NCBI RefSeq assembly: GCF_002872255.1
Contig: NZ_NIPR01000064.1
Location: 1 to 64,000 of the forward strand
Reading direction: 5' to 3'
From: Companilactobacillus nuruki
Lineage (GTDB): Bacteria; Bacillota; Bacilli; Lactobacillales; Lactobacillaceae
Length of the DNA: 64,000 nucleotides
The notes under the pieces were generated by a model, which saw only the letters and a program-made list of their open reading frames with translations, ran no database searches and had not been told where the DNA came from. This document shows positions 27,945 to 36,270 of this stretch, in pieces. A program made the position numbers and the translations under genes. Within the stretch, counting starts at the first letter, position 1. Each line of letters starts with the position of its first letter.

Positions 27945-29090
27945 CTAATTCAAAATTTGGAAATGATCATGAATTTCATCCAAGTTTTTAATAAACTCAT
28001 CCATTTCAGCCTCTGTGTTGTTTTCATCTAAACTTACACGAACGGCACTTGTAGCAATTTTTTCTGGAGTGTTCATAGCCTTAAGCGTACCTGACTCTAA
28101 CCCCTTTTTAGATGAACAAGCACTAGTTGTTGAGATATAAATATCTCTATCTTCAAAAGTATGGACAACTGTTTCGCCACGAACTCCATCAATGGTAAAG
28201 CAAATAATGTGTGGTGCAAAGTTATTGCCAATTTGTGAAAAGACATGGACATTATCCATAGTCTTCAAATGGTTAACTAATTTTTCTTTCAAATGTTCCA
28301 TCTTATCAGCTTTATTCTTTTCGCCATCTTTTAAAAGACGAATGGCTTTAGCCATTCCGGCAATTGCTGGAGTATTTTCAGTCCCACTACGTAGCCCAGA
28401 TTCTTGACCTCCACCGGCCATCAATGGTTCCAGTTGTTTACCTTCCTTCATATAAATAAAACCTATTCCACGTGGAGCATGGAATTTATGACCAGAGAAC
28501 GTATAGAAATCGACTCTAGGATCAATAAATTCAGATTGTAAGTTCTTTCCAATTGCTTGAACAGCATCAACGTGATAACTGATACTTGGATAATCTTTTA
28601 AAACTTTAGCAATCTCGTGAATCGGCTGAATAGCACCAATCTCATTATTAACAGCCATAGTTGAAACCAAAATTGTATCATCACGAATGGCATCTTTTAA
28701 ATCTTTAGCACTGATATGACCAGTTTTATCAACTGGTAAATAAGTCACATCAAAACCTAATTCCTCTAATTGATGCATTGTATTCATAATTGAAGGGTGT
28801 TCAATCGAGGTTGTAATAATATGTTTACCAAATTCACGCTTCTTAAAAGCCGTACCCTTAATAATCCAATTATTTCCTTCTGTACCACCACTTGTAAATA
28901 CAACTTCATCCTGTTTAAAGCCCATTAAACTTGCTATTTGTTTACGGGATGTTTCTAATAATTCATACGCCTTCAATCCTAACTTATGCAAACTAGAAGG
29001 ATTACCGAAGTATTCTTGACTAGCAGCATTGTAAGTTTGAAGAACTGAATCATTAACTTTAGTTGTTGCACTATTATCAAAATATATCAT
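27945..29090 (-). CDS. Cysteine desulfurase (NifS/IscS-like) partner of ThiI
   Basis: A 381-aa PLP enzyme releasing sulfur from cysteine. The PLP lysine lies in SGHKFHAPRG and the active-site cysteine in TSACSSKKG. I start it at ATG 29088-29090 (MIYFDNSATT), with GGTGAGG 5 nt upstream; an upstream in-frame TTG lies within a leader hairpin. Its pairing with thiI resembles the B. subtilis nifZ-thiI pair dedicated to 4-thiouridine in tRNA, so this role is more likely than general Fe-S assembly. Confidence 0.95.
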   Translation of the reverse strand: MIYFDNSATTKVNDSVLQTYNAASQEYFGNPSSLHKLGLKAYELLETSRKQIASLMGFKQDEVVFTSGGTEGNNWIIKGTAFKKREFGKHIITTSIEHPSIMNTMHQLEELGFDVTYLPVDKTGHISAKDLKDAIRDDTILVSTMAVNNEIGAIQPIHEIAKVLKDYPSISYHVDAVQAIGKNLQSEFIDPRVDFYTFSGHKFHAPRGIGFIYMKEGKQLEPLMAGGGQESGLRSGTENTPAIAGMAKAIRLLKDGEKNKADKMEHLKEKLVNHLKTMDNVHVFSQIGNNFAPHIICFTIDGVRGETVVHTFEDRDIYISTTSACSSKKGLESGTLKAMNTPEKIATSAVRVSLDENNTEAEMDEFIKNLDEIHDHFQILN

Positions 29091-29106
29091 TTTTGCCTCA
29101 CCAAAA

Positions 29107-29125
29107 TAAAAAGGCCTCAAAGGCC
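29107..29125 (-). terminator. Hairpin with U run in the leader of the cysteine desulfurase gene
   Basis: Minus strand GGCCT-TTG-AGGCC followed by TTTTTATTTT. It lies about 35 nt upstream of the gene and downstream of a TATAAT at 29139-29144. It could end ezrA transcripts or attenuate the desulfurase-thiI unit. Confidence 0.55.
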
Positions 29126-29166
29126 CGAAATTTTACCTATTATAATTTAACACACTTTACAAAAAA

Positions 29167-30855
29167 TTAAGAGTTTATTGTTTCTTTTATACGATCAACT
29201 GAGCCAGTTTCAACTTCCTCCAAAGCCTTAGAGATAACTTCTACTGCCTCATTATAATCATAATCATCATCAAATAAGGATCTTGCCCTTGTTAATTGAT
29301 CGCTGAATTCAGGATTCTTGGTTGCATAACGATTGGCATATTGTAGCAATTTTTCAGCTAATTCCACGTTATATTTTAGTTTAGAAGTTTTTTCAATTAA
29401 ATTATTCAAATCCTCTTGAGTCACAATAACCTGTTTAGAAATATCTTCCATATTAATTTGATCAGCATCTAATTCATCATACAATTTGTTTATCTCATCA
29501 TAGACCATGTAAAAATAATCCAAGTAATCATCAGGCAATCCATTTAGTCTTAATTGCTCCATCATTTTCTTTTGGATTTCTAAACGTTTTGCATATTCAT
29601 CAACACTATTACGAGCAATTTGTTCGCTTGATAACATCTGATTCAAATCATCATTGATTGTCTTTTCACTGGCCTCAATGTCATCTAATTTTTTAACAAT
29701 ATCTTTAAAATTATTCTTAACTTGTGAAAAAACAACCTGCTTATCAGCAATACTCTGCACATCCGAATCATATTCACGACGAATGTCATTCAAGGTATCA
29801 AAATTAGTTTTAAAATTATCTAACAAACTATCAGTTAAAATATAGCCTTCTTGAAGTTTTTGAATTCTTGTATCTAATCTATTGTGCTGGAAAACAGCGT
29901 GATTTAAATAATCAAGTACAGGTTTTTGTTCTTTAAGAACCTCTCTCTTACCATCAATCTCCAAAGTTAAAGTTTCATATAAGTCATCGATCCGTTGTTT
30001 AATATCTTCGTTATTAGTATTAACCGCATCAAAGTTCAATTCACCCAGCTTAGTTATTGATTCATTAATTTCTTGTTGAACGACAGAAATTAATTCAACC
30101 AGGTCATCATTGAATTTAAAGTGTTGCTTATCCAATTTTTGATAAACAAATTTAATTTCATCAATCTGTCCAGGAAATACTTCATTTAAGTCATGATATA
30201 AAGGTTCAATAATCTTAACTTGATCAGTAATTAAGCCCAACTTCAATTTAACATCGTCTAAGCACTGACTGGCTTCAATATGATCACCTTTCGTCGTCAA
30301 TTCTTTTTCTTTATCCAAAAGACCAGCTATTTCAGATAATTCATCTTCTAATTTATCAGTTGCTGGACCATAGCTAAATGATTGCGTCAATATTTGTTTA
30401 CGTAATGTCTGATATTGCTGTTGCAGTTTCTCACTATTTGTCGCATTCAATTCATTACTAGTCAATAATTCTTCAAATCCATTGGAAAGTTCAGAAATCT
30501 TATTTGAAAAATCATCCATTGCTGTATTAAGTTTTTTTAAATCGTTAGCAGAACCAAAAACTTTAAATTCTGTATTCTTGTATTCTGCCGCTCTTATTTG
30601 TTTTAAAATATCGGAAAGAATGTCATCAGTCTGTTTATGATATTCAACTTTAAGTTGACTAAACCTGCTTTCGCTGGCACCAGCTAATTTCATTTTTTCC
30701 AACTTCTCAATTTTGTCATCCAATTGAGATTCTTTTAATTTATCAGTTCGTTCCTTATATCTGTTAAGCGTAGTTGCATTTCTTTTTTGTAAGAACCACA
30801 TGTACCATAGAAAGAACAAAACTATTAAAATTATTCCAATAATAATTACAAACAC
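29167..30855 (-). CDS. ezrA: Septation ring formation regulator EzrA
   Basis: A 562-aa protein with one N-terminal membrane helix (about 2-20) and a long cytoplasmic region of helical, spectrin-like repeats. EzrA is membrane-bound, interacts with FtsZ and limits extra Z-rings. The start is GTG 30853-30855 with GGGGTG 5 nt upstream. It is divergent from rpsD, as in many lactobacilli. Confidence 0.96.
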   Translation of the reverse strand: MFVIIIGIILIVLFFLWYMWFLQKRNATTLNRYKERTDKLKESQLDDKIEKLEKMKLAGASESRFSQLKVEYHKQTDDILSDILKQIRAAEYKNTEFKVFGSANDLKKLNTAMDDFSNKISELSNGFEELLTSNELNATNSEKLQQQYQTLRKQILTQSFSYGPATDKLEDELSEIAGLLDKEKELTTKGDHIEASQCLDDVKLKLGLITDQVKIIEPLYHDLNEVFPGQIDEIKFVYQKLDKQHFKFNDDLVELISVVQQEINESITKLGELNFDAVNTNNEDIKQRIDDLYETLTLEIDGKREVLKEQKPVLDYLNHAVFQHNRLDTRIQKLQEGYILTDSLLDNFKTNFDTLNDIRREYDSDVQSIADKQVVFSQVKNNFKDIVKKLDDIEASEKTINDDLNQMLSSEQIARNSVDEYAKRLEIQKKMMEQLRLNGLPDDYLDYFYMVYDEINKLYDELDADQINMEDISKQVIVTQEDLNNLIEKTSKLKYNVELAEKLLQYANRYATKNPEFSDQLTRARSLFDDDYDYNEAVEVISKALEEVETGSVDRIKETINS

Positions 30856-30895
30856 ATTTACACCCCTAATGACGATTCAGTCTTATCTTTATGAA

Positions 30896-30901
30896 ATTAT
30901 A
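30896..30901 (-). promoter_or_regulatory. Putative -10 box of ezrA
   Basis: A perfect TATAAT on the minus strand 40 nt upstream of the ezrA start. No clear -35 is seen. It lies in the divergent ezrA-rpsD spacer. Confidence 0.4.
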
Positions 30902-30976
30902 ACAAATATTACTCATATTATTGATGTTATCCCATTTTCATAATAAAGTTTTAAACTATTGTTTTTAACAATAACT

Positions 30977-31005
30977 TTGACAATCAACATATATCACGGT
31001 ATACT
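30977..31005 (+). promoter_or_regulatory. rpsD promoter
   Basis: TTGACA (30977-30982), a 17-bp spacer and TATACT (31000-31005). It is the best consensus promoter in the window and fits a ribosomal protein gene. It implies a leader of about 165 nt. Confidence 0.85.
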
Positions 31006-31127
31006 AGCCTTCGTGTAAAATATGCAGCAAAGAACGGCAAGAACGTCAACAGTTATCGACGATTTAGTTCAACTAGTAACATGTGGCTGCACAAGGTGAA
31101 AATTGTAACGACAACTGCACGAATGCT
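31006..31127 (+). promoter_or_regulatory. Structured rpsD leader, probable S4 autoregulatory RNA
   Basis: AGCCTTCGTG (31006-31015) pairs with CACGAATGCT (31118-31127), enclosing the domain. Inside, TGCAGC (31023-31028) pairs with GCTGCA (31086-31091). The long structured leader directly before rpsD fits the known S4 feedback control of rpsD in Firmicutes. The pairing is by eye and the S4 role is inferred. Confidence 0.6.
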
Positions 31128-31179
31128 AAGTTCTAGTTAATTATTTTACTCCAGACAAACATTTTGGAGGAATTTATTT

Positions 31180-31791
31180 ATGTCAAGATATACAGGCCCA
31201 CGCTGGAAATTATCACGTCGTTTAGGTATCTCACTTTCAGGTACTGGTAAGGAAATCGCTCGTAGAAACTATGCTCCTGGTCAACATGGTCCTAATGGTG
31301 GCCGTCGTAAGGTTTCTGAATACGGTCAACAATTAGCTGAAAAGCAAAAGTTACGTTTCATGTATGATGTTAACGAACGTCAATTCCGTAACTTATTCAA
31401 CCGTGCTGGTAAGATGGAAGGAATTCATGGTATTAACTTGATGATTCTTCTTGAAACAAGACTAGATAACATGGTTTATCGTTTAGGTCTTGCAAGTTCA
31501 CGTCCACAAGCTCGTCAACTTGTAAACCACGGTCACATCACAGTTGATGGCAAACGTGTTGATATCCCTTCATACGAAGTTAAGATTGGTCAAAAGATCA
31601 GCCTTCGTGAAAAGTCAAAGGACTTGGCTATTGTTAAAGATAACCTTGAAAACGTTGTTGGTCGTCCTGGTTTCGTTACCTTCGACGATAACACATTGAC
31701 AGGTTCACTAGTACGTAACCCAGAACGTGACGAACTAGAACCAAATGTTGATGAATCATTGATTGTTGAATACTACAACCAAATTCTTTAA
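31180..31791 (+). CDS. rpsD: 30S ribosomal protein S4
   Basis: A 203-aa primary rRNA-binding protein of the small subunit. It starts [16 protein letters not shown] and contains the S4 domain (about 93-155: [29 protein letters not shown]). The N-terminal segment lacks a Cys4 zinc site, so this is the zinc-free form. GGAGGAA lies 7-8 nt upstream of ATG. It is monocistronic, with its own strong promoter, structured leader and terminator. Confidence 0.99.
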   Translation: MSRYTGPRWKLSRRLGISLSGTGKEIARRNYAPGQHGPNGGRRKVSEYGQQLAEKQKLRFMYDVNERQFRNLFNRAGKMEGIHGINLMILLETRLDNMVYRLGLASSRPQARQLVNHGHITVDGKRVDIPSYEVKIGQKISLREKSKDLAIVKDNLENVVGRPGFVTFDDNTLTGSLVRNPERDELEPNVDESLIVEYYNQIL

Positions 31792-31803
31792 TATTTTGTC
31801 AAA

Positions 31804-31836
31804 AATACATTCACTTATTGGTGGATGTATTTTTTT
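31804..31836 (+). terminator. rpsD terminator
   Basis: AATACATTCAC (31804-31814) pairs with GTGGATGTATT (31821-31831) with one G-U pair, followed by a T run. Confidence 0.9.
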
Positions 31837-31846
31837 GTCTTAAAGT

Positions 31847-31900
31847 AAAAGAAAGTCGATTTAGCAACTGCCTATACAGTTACCAAATCGACTTTCTTTT
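31847..31900. terminator. Bidirectional terminator
   Basis: A perfect 16-bp stem (31847-31862 with 31885-31900), A-rich at one end and T-rich at the other, with an inner AACTG/CAGTT pair. It serves the minus-strand small membrane gene and backs up rpsD termination. Confidence 0.9.
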
Positions 31901-31905
31901 ATTAT

Positions 31906-32076
31906 TTAAACTTTCAATTTTCCAATTACATTAAAAATCAAAAGCATTCCGATTATACTAGAAAAGATCCCCGTCCACCACATAAATCCAAAAGTCTCTG
32001 TAAAAAAGAGTTGGAAAAATGCCATAGTAATTAATATTCCGATCCAAAATTCAACTGACTTATAGTACCATTTCAT
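31906..32076 (-). CDS. Small membrane protein, 56 aa, function unknown
   Basis: A minus-strand frame from ATG 32074-32076 to TAA at 31906-31908. It encodes MKWYYKSVEFWIGILITMAF at the N terminus and two hydrophobic segments (about 9-28 and 31-52). GGGATG lies about 7 nt upstream, and a strong terminator follows 6 nt after the stop. Those signals make it a real gene. I do not recognise the family. Confidence 0.7.
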   Translation of the reverse strand: MKWYYKSVEFWIGILITMAFFQLFFTETFGFMWWTGIFSSIIGMLLIFNVIGKLKV

Positions 32077-32150
32077 CTTGATCATCCCTTTTTAGTTAAT
32101 CCTATTAATCACCCTTATTATAATTTATCTAAGGCATAAAACAATACCAT

Positions 32151-32750
32151 TTAAAGGTTTAATTCTTGATTGAAGGTTACCATATATTGACAAATGTTCA
32201 TGAATTTCTCATTCAATAATTTATCGTAATTACCAATCCTAACCTTCGGGTCACTTGCCTTCAATTCGTATCCAACAACCAAATCGCTAGACTTAACTCT
32301 TTCATAGTGATCAATTACTTTTTCAAAATTATCGGCTGATTTTAATAGGCTTGAGGTATGATCGTTTGACACTCCCCAACCTTCTGTTATGATTTTATTT
32401 TGATACTTTTTTAAAATCGGATAGTAAGCTGATCGATTTCTAATATCAGCCAGTAAACTAAAAGTAATAAAATAACGATCTGGCCACAGTCCTAATTCAA
32501 CATGCGGAGTCTTTTTATATCCTTTTTTATCTTGATTGATTGCCAACCAAGTATCAGGTGGTGGATTTTTAGTTCGTCGCTGATGTTTAGCAATCTTCAT
32601 AAAGAATTTTTGTTGGTACTCAGCCTCCAACTGTTTCAAAAGTTCTGAACCAAAAACTTCAAATTTGGGGTCTAAATTAGTCCTGATTAAATCTAGACGA
32701 CCAGTTAGAGTATCATCCTCAAAAACTTTAAAATCATTTTTATCAAACAT
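32151..32750 (-). CDS. DUF1054/UPF0637 family protein (YktB-like)
   Basis: A 199-aa soluble protein resembling the YktB/UPF0637 family: MFDKNDFKVFEDDTLTGRLD at the start and PKFEVFG shortly after, with a conserved middle (HVELGLWPDRYFITFS). The family has a known fold but no assigned function. I start it at ATG 32748-32750, with AAAGGG 8 nt upstream; a longer frame would run into rarA. It is divergent from rarA with a 51-bp spacer. Confidence 0.85.
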   Translation of the reverse strand: MFDKNDFKVFEDDTLTGRLDLIRTNLDPKFEVFGSELLKQLEAEYQQKFFMKIAKHQRRTKNPPPDTWLAINQDKKGYKKTPHVELGLWPDRYFITFSLLADIRNRSAYYPILKKYQNKIITEGWGVSNDHTSSLLKSADNFEKVIDHYERVKSSDLVVGYELKASDPKVRIGNYDKLLNEKFMNICQYMVTFNQELNL

Positions 32751-32801
32751 GTTATCAACCCTTTGTTGTAAAATATACATATTAATTATATAGGAGGAGC
32801 T

Positions 32802-34106
32802 ATGCAAAAACCATTAGCATATCGAATGCGTCCAACTAATATCGATGAAGTCGTTGGCCAGCAACATTTAATTGGTCCTCATAAAATTATTCATCGAATG
32901 GTAGATGCTAAAATGTTATCTTCAATGATACTTTACGGTCCTCCGGGGATTGGCAAAACAAGTATCGCTAGTGCTATTGCGGGAAGTACTAAATACGCTT
33001 TTAGAATGTTAAATGCCGCAACTGATACCAAAAAGGATCTACAAATTGTAGCTGAAGAAGCAAAAATGAGTGGGACAGTTGTTTTATTACTTGACGAAAT
33101 TCATCGTTTAGATAAAACTAAACAAGATTTTCTTTTACCATTACTGGAAAGTGGTTCAATTATTTTAATCGGCGCAACAACTGAAAACCCGTATATCAAT
33201 ATTAGTCCCGCAATTCGCTCTAGAGTTCAAATATTCGAATTGAAGCCTCTTAATAGCGATGATCTAAAAAAAGCCGTGAAGAGAGCCTTAAATGACGATA
33301 AGAACGGATTAGGGAAGTATAAGGTTAAGTTAGATGATGATGCTCTCAGTTTATTAGTAAGTTCCACTAATGGCGATCTCAGAAGTATTTTGAATGGTTT
33401 AGAATTATCTGTCCTATCAACCCAAAAAGATCAAGATGATTTAATACATATTGATTTAAAATCAATTGAAGAATCCGTTCAAAAAAAGACCATTTCCTCT
33501 GACAAAGATGGTGATAGTCATTATGACGTAATGTCAGCCTTTCAAAAATCAATTCGTGGTAGTGATCCTAATGCTGCGCTTCTATATTTGGCTAGATTAT
33601 TAGAAGCTGGAGATTTAACTTCTGCCATCAGGCGTTTAATCGTTTGCGCCTATGAGGATGTTGGTCTTGCTAATCCTCAAGCATGTGCTAGAGCCGTTCA
33701 AGCAGCTCAAGTAGCTCAGATGGTCGGCTTACCTGAAGCAAGGATTCCTTTAGCAGATGCTGTAATTGACTTGTGTTTATGCCCTAAATCCAATTCAGGG
33801 ATGGTAGCTATTGACTCTGCGCTGTCAGATGTTAGAGATGGGAAGGCAAATTCTATTCCAGATGATTTGAAAGATGCACACTACTCTGGAGCCAAAAAAT
33901 TAGGTCATGGTGTTGGTTATAAGTATCCTCATGATTATCCTAATTCTTGGGTTGAACAACAATACTTACCTAATAATTTGATTGATCAAAAATATTATCA
34001 GCCAAATAATACTGGAAAGTATGAGCAAGCACTAAATCTACGAATAAAACAAATACACGAATGGAAAATGAATTCAAAACGGAGTCCAAATAATTATGAT
34101 AATTAA
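32802..34106 (+). CDS. rarA: Replication-associated recombination protein A (RarA/MgsA)
   Basis: A 434-aa clamp-loader-like AAA+ ATPase acting at stalled replication forks. Walker A GPPGIGKT is at 46-53, Walker B is LLLDEIHRL, and sensor 1 is IGATTENP. The C-terminal half is the MgsA tetramerisation domain (RRLIVCAYEDVGLANPQA). AGGAGGAG precedes ATG by 3-4 nt. The small membrane-protein gene downstream overlaps its 3' end by 11 nt. Confidence 0.96.
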   Translation: MQKPLAYRMRPTNIDEVVGQQHLIGPHKIIHRMVDAKMLSSMILYGPPGIGKTSIASAIAGSTKYAFRMLNAATDTKKDLQIVAEEAKMSGTVVLLLDEIHRLDKTKQDFLLPLLESGSIILIGATTENPYINISPAIRSRVQIFELKPLNSDDLKKAVKRALNDDKNGLGKYKVKLDDDALSLLVSSTNGDLRSILNGLELSVLSTQKDQDDLIHIDLKSIEESVQKKTISSDKDGDSHYDVMSAFQKSIRGSDPNAALLYLARLLEAGDLTSAIRRLIVCAYEDVGLANPQACARAVQAAQVAQMVGLPEARIPLADAVIDLCLCPKSNSGMVAIDSALSDVRDGKANSIPDDLKDAHYSGAKKLGHGVGYKYPHDYPNSWVEQQYLPNNLIDQKYYQPNNTGKYEQALNLRIKQIHEWKMNSKRSPNNYDN

Positions 34107-34374
34107 AGTTCTAATGATATTCTTCATTATATTTTTGTTAGCCTTAGCCTATATACTATGGTCCCACAGTAATGGAAAATTTTTAATCTATTCGCCAGAT
34201 GAAAATTTAACTTTAAAAAATGTGATGCGATTTACAGCTGTTATGTTAATCTTGGTAGCTATAATGGGAATCATTATTGCATTCATTGGTAATAAAGAAG
34301 CAAACTTTATTACTTTACTTTTAGGTAGCTTAATTGCAGCGGCTTTTTCAATCTATTTAGCAAATATTCGCTAA
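34096..34374 (+). CDS. Small membrane protein, 92 aa, three predicted helices
   Basis: A frame overlapping the rarA 3' end by 11 nt, hence probably co-translated. Hydrophobic segments at about 4-22, 45-66 and 72-90 flank a polar loop (SPDENLTLKN). I do not recognise a named family with certainty; similar proteins follow rarA in some lactobacilli. No cysteines, signal cleavage site or catalytic motif are visible. Confidence 0.75.
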   Translation: MIIKVLMIFFIIFLLALAYILWSHSNGKFLIYSPDENLTLKNVMRFTAVMLILVAIMGIIIAFIGNKEANFITLLLGSLIAAAFSIYLANIR

Positions 34375-34461
34375 ATATTAGCTGATGACTGTATTTATTG
34401 AGCCAAATCAACTAAAATAAAAATATAAAAGCAGTAATATTACATTAACGGGGTGATACTT

Positions 34462-34935
34462 ATGTTACAACAATATAAAAACATTCTCGTACCAATTGAT
34501 GGTTCATTTGAGGCAGAATTAGCATTTAAAAAAGCTGTCGAAGTAGCTAAAAGAAACAACGCTGCTATTCATTTGGTTCATGTTATTGATACTAGAGCTT
34601 TCCAAAATGTTTCTAGTTTTGATTCAACAATGGTCGAACAAATAACAGAAAAAGCTAAGGAAACAGTAAAAAGCTATGTCAAAACAGCTAAAGATGCCGG
34701 TCTTAATGAAATAGATTATAGTATTGAATACGGTGCACCTAAGGCAATCATTGCTACTGATTTTCCTAAAAAATTAGGTATCGATTTAATTATGATCGGC
34801 GCCACTGGTTTGAATGCCATGGAAAGATTACTTATTGGATCTGTTACAGAATACGTAACTAGAACTGCCGCTTGTGATGTTTTAGTTGTTAGAACTGATC
34901 TAGACAATAAAACAATTACTAAACAGAAAAAATAA
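34462..34935 (+). CDS. Universal stress protein, UspA family
   Basis: A 157-aa cytoplasmic protein of the UspA fold. It begins LQQYKNILVPIDGSFEAELA, and the ATP-binding pattern G-2x-G-9x-G-S is seen in GATGLNAMERLLIGSV, followed by ACDVLVVR. These proteins accumulate in stress; ATP-binding members act as dimers. I take ATG 34462 as start because GGGGTG lies just upstream; an in-frame GTG 9 nt earlier is part of that site. It is monocistronic with a strong terminator. Confidence 0.93.
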   Translation: MLQQYKNILVPIDGSFEAELAFKKAVEVAKRNNAAIHLVHVIDTRAFQNVSSFDSTMVEQITEKAKETVKSYVKTAKDAGLNEIDYSIEYGAPKAIIATDFPKKLGIDLIMIGATGLNAMERLLIGSVTEYVTRTAACDVLVVRTDLDNKTITKQKK

Positions 34936-34936
34936 T

Positions 34937-34978
34937 AAAAAAGAGGGTCGATTCTTACGAATCGACCCTCTTTTTTTT
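34937..34978 (+). terminator. Terminator after the universal stress protein gene
   Basis: A perfect 18-bp stem (34937-34954 with 34959-34976), TTAC loop and T run. The A tract on the 5' side makes it usable on both strands for the converging regulator gene. Confidence 0.95.
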
Positions 34979-35001
34979 GGAATTTAATAAATTGTTTTTT
35001 A

Positions 35002-35859
35002 TTAAAAAATATTCAAGTGCATATCTTTTACTTTAGATCTTAATTTTTCAAAAATTGTTTTATTCTCACTGATGCTAGAAATCACGTATGCTTTAATATA
35101 ATCTTCATCAGTCTTTTGACCTTCACGAGTGCCAGCATCTGCCAAGTAACAATACATCTCATCAAGTTTGAACAATGTTTGCTCACGTCTTGCTATAAAG
35201 ATTCCTTCGTTTGCATAATCCATTGCTCTTTGATTATCATCTAACTTCAATGACAAATCAGCCATATTAGCATAAATTAAAATGCTATCATGGTAATTTT
35301 CATCACCAATCTTATCAAGACTAGATTTAATCAAATCCTTAGCTTGATTATAATAAACTCTTGCTTCATCGATAGATTTTTTATTGATGTATGCCTTAGC
35401 TGTAAAGATATCAATTAAGATATCATACATATCAACATTAGCAATGTTAACATTCATGGCACGATTAAAATCGAAAATGGCCTTGTCATAATTTTGACTA
35501 GTAACATATTCAATCAAACCATTAAAGAAATGAATCAATTTGATTTCTTGTTTATTATTGACATTAATATTCTTCAACTTACCCAGTTTGTCATTAATAC
35601 CATCGAAATCATCCTGATAAAACGATTTTTTTATATCACTAATGATCGAATAAATCTGACTATCATCATTAACGATTACAAGGTTCATTGTGATACCCAG
35701 TCTTTCACAAATGCGAACCAATATTTCCATACTTGGAATCTTGTCTTTTTTTTCAATCAGGCTGACAGTTGCCTGTGTACAGATGCCATCGGCTAACTCA
35801 GATTGAGAAATACCTCTGAGTTTTCTGTAATGGCGTATTTTTTCACCTAAGATTTTCAT
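35002..35859 (-). CDS. XRE-type regulator with helical-repeat C terminus (Rgg/PlcR-like)
   Basis: A 285-aa protein with an N-terminal helix-turn-helix (about 5-60: RKLRGISQSELADGICTQATVSLIEK) and a long alpha-helical C-terminal half with TPR-like repeats. This layout is that of Rgg/PlcR (RNPP) regulators, many of which respond to short secreted peptides. I see no convincing adjacent pheromone gene. Neighbours are the converging stress gene and the GcvH-like gene on the same strand; no target can be deduced. Confidence 0.8.
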   Translation of the reverse strand: MKILGEKIRHYRKLRGISQSELADGICTQATVSLIEKKDKIPSMEILVRICERLGITMNLVIVNDDSQIYSIISDIKKSFYQDDFDGINDKLGKLKNINVNNKQEIKLIHFFNGLIEYVTSQNYDKAIFDFNRAMNVNIANVDMYDILIDIFTAKAYINKKSIDEARVYYNQAKDLIKSSLDKIGDENYHDSILIYANMADLSLKLDDNQRAMDYANEGIFIARREQTLFKLDEMYCYLADAGTREGQKTDEDYIKAYVISSISENKTIFEKLRSKVKDMHLNIF

Positions 35860-35962
35860 TCTAAACTATCCCCATTCATTTATTAATTCCAAGGATAATT
35901 TAAACAGTTATTAAAAAATGTTGCAAGAAATAAGCAGTAATAAAAAGATAAATTTTAAAAAT

Positions 35963-36259
35963 TTAATTATTTACTTCAAAGAACCATGCATCTTTTTCGC
36001 TACTATTTAATAATTCAGGATTATCATTTAATTTATCATTTACCTTAACTATTTTCCCACTTACAGGCGATTCCAGCTCAACCACAGCCTTTTGAGCTTC
36101 AATTTCACCACTAGCGTCACCCTTTTTTATTTCAGTATTTAAATCAGGTAATTCAACATATTTGACATCACCTAAAGCTTCTTGAGCCTCTTTTGTGAGA
36201 CCTATACGTGTTGTCTGTTGACCCTTTTTAACCCAAAAATAATTTTCTTTATTATTCAT
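35963..36259 (-). CDS. Stand-alone GcvH-like lipoyl-domain protein
   Basis: A 98-aa protein with the GcvH core: GLTKEAQEALGDVKYVELPDL, then the lipoylation motif with Lys57 in EAQKAVVELESPVSG, and the tail DNPELLNSSEKDAWFFEV. It is about 30 residues shorter than standard GcvH, at both ends. No gcvP, gcvT or lipoate ligase gene is nearby. In bacteria lacking glycine cleavage, such proteins can serve as lipoyl carriers or in redox/ADP-ribosylation systems; which applies here is unknown. It lies 11 nt after rodA. Confidence 0.85.
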   Translation of the reverse strand: MNNKENYFWVKKGQQTTRIGLTKEAQEALGDVKYVELPDLNTEIKKGDASGEIEAQKAVVELESPVSGKIVKVNDKLNDNPELLNSSEKDAWFFEVNN

Positions 36260-36270
36260 ATAACTGCTCC

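Noticed and set aside
35930-36000. About 30-codon plus-strand frame (ATG near 35917) as a pheromone gene for the Rgg-like regulator
   Set aside because: No ribosome-binding site, no leader-peptide pattern, and it runs antisense into the GcvH-like gene.
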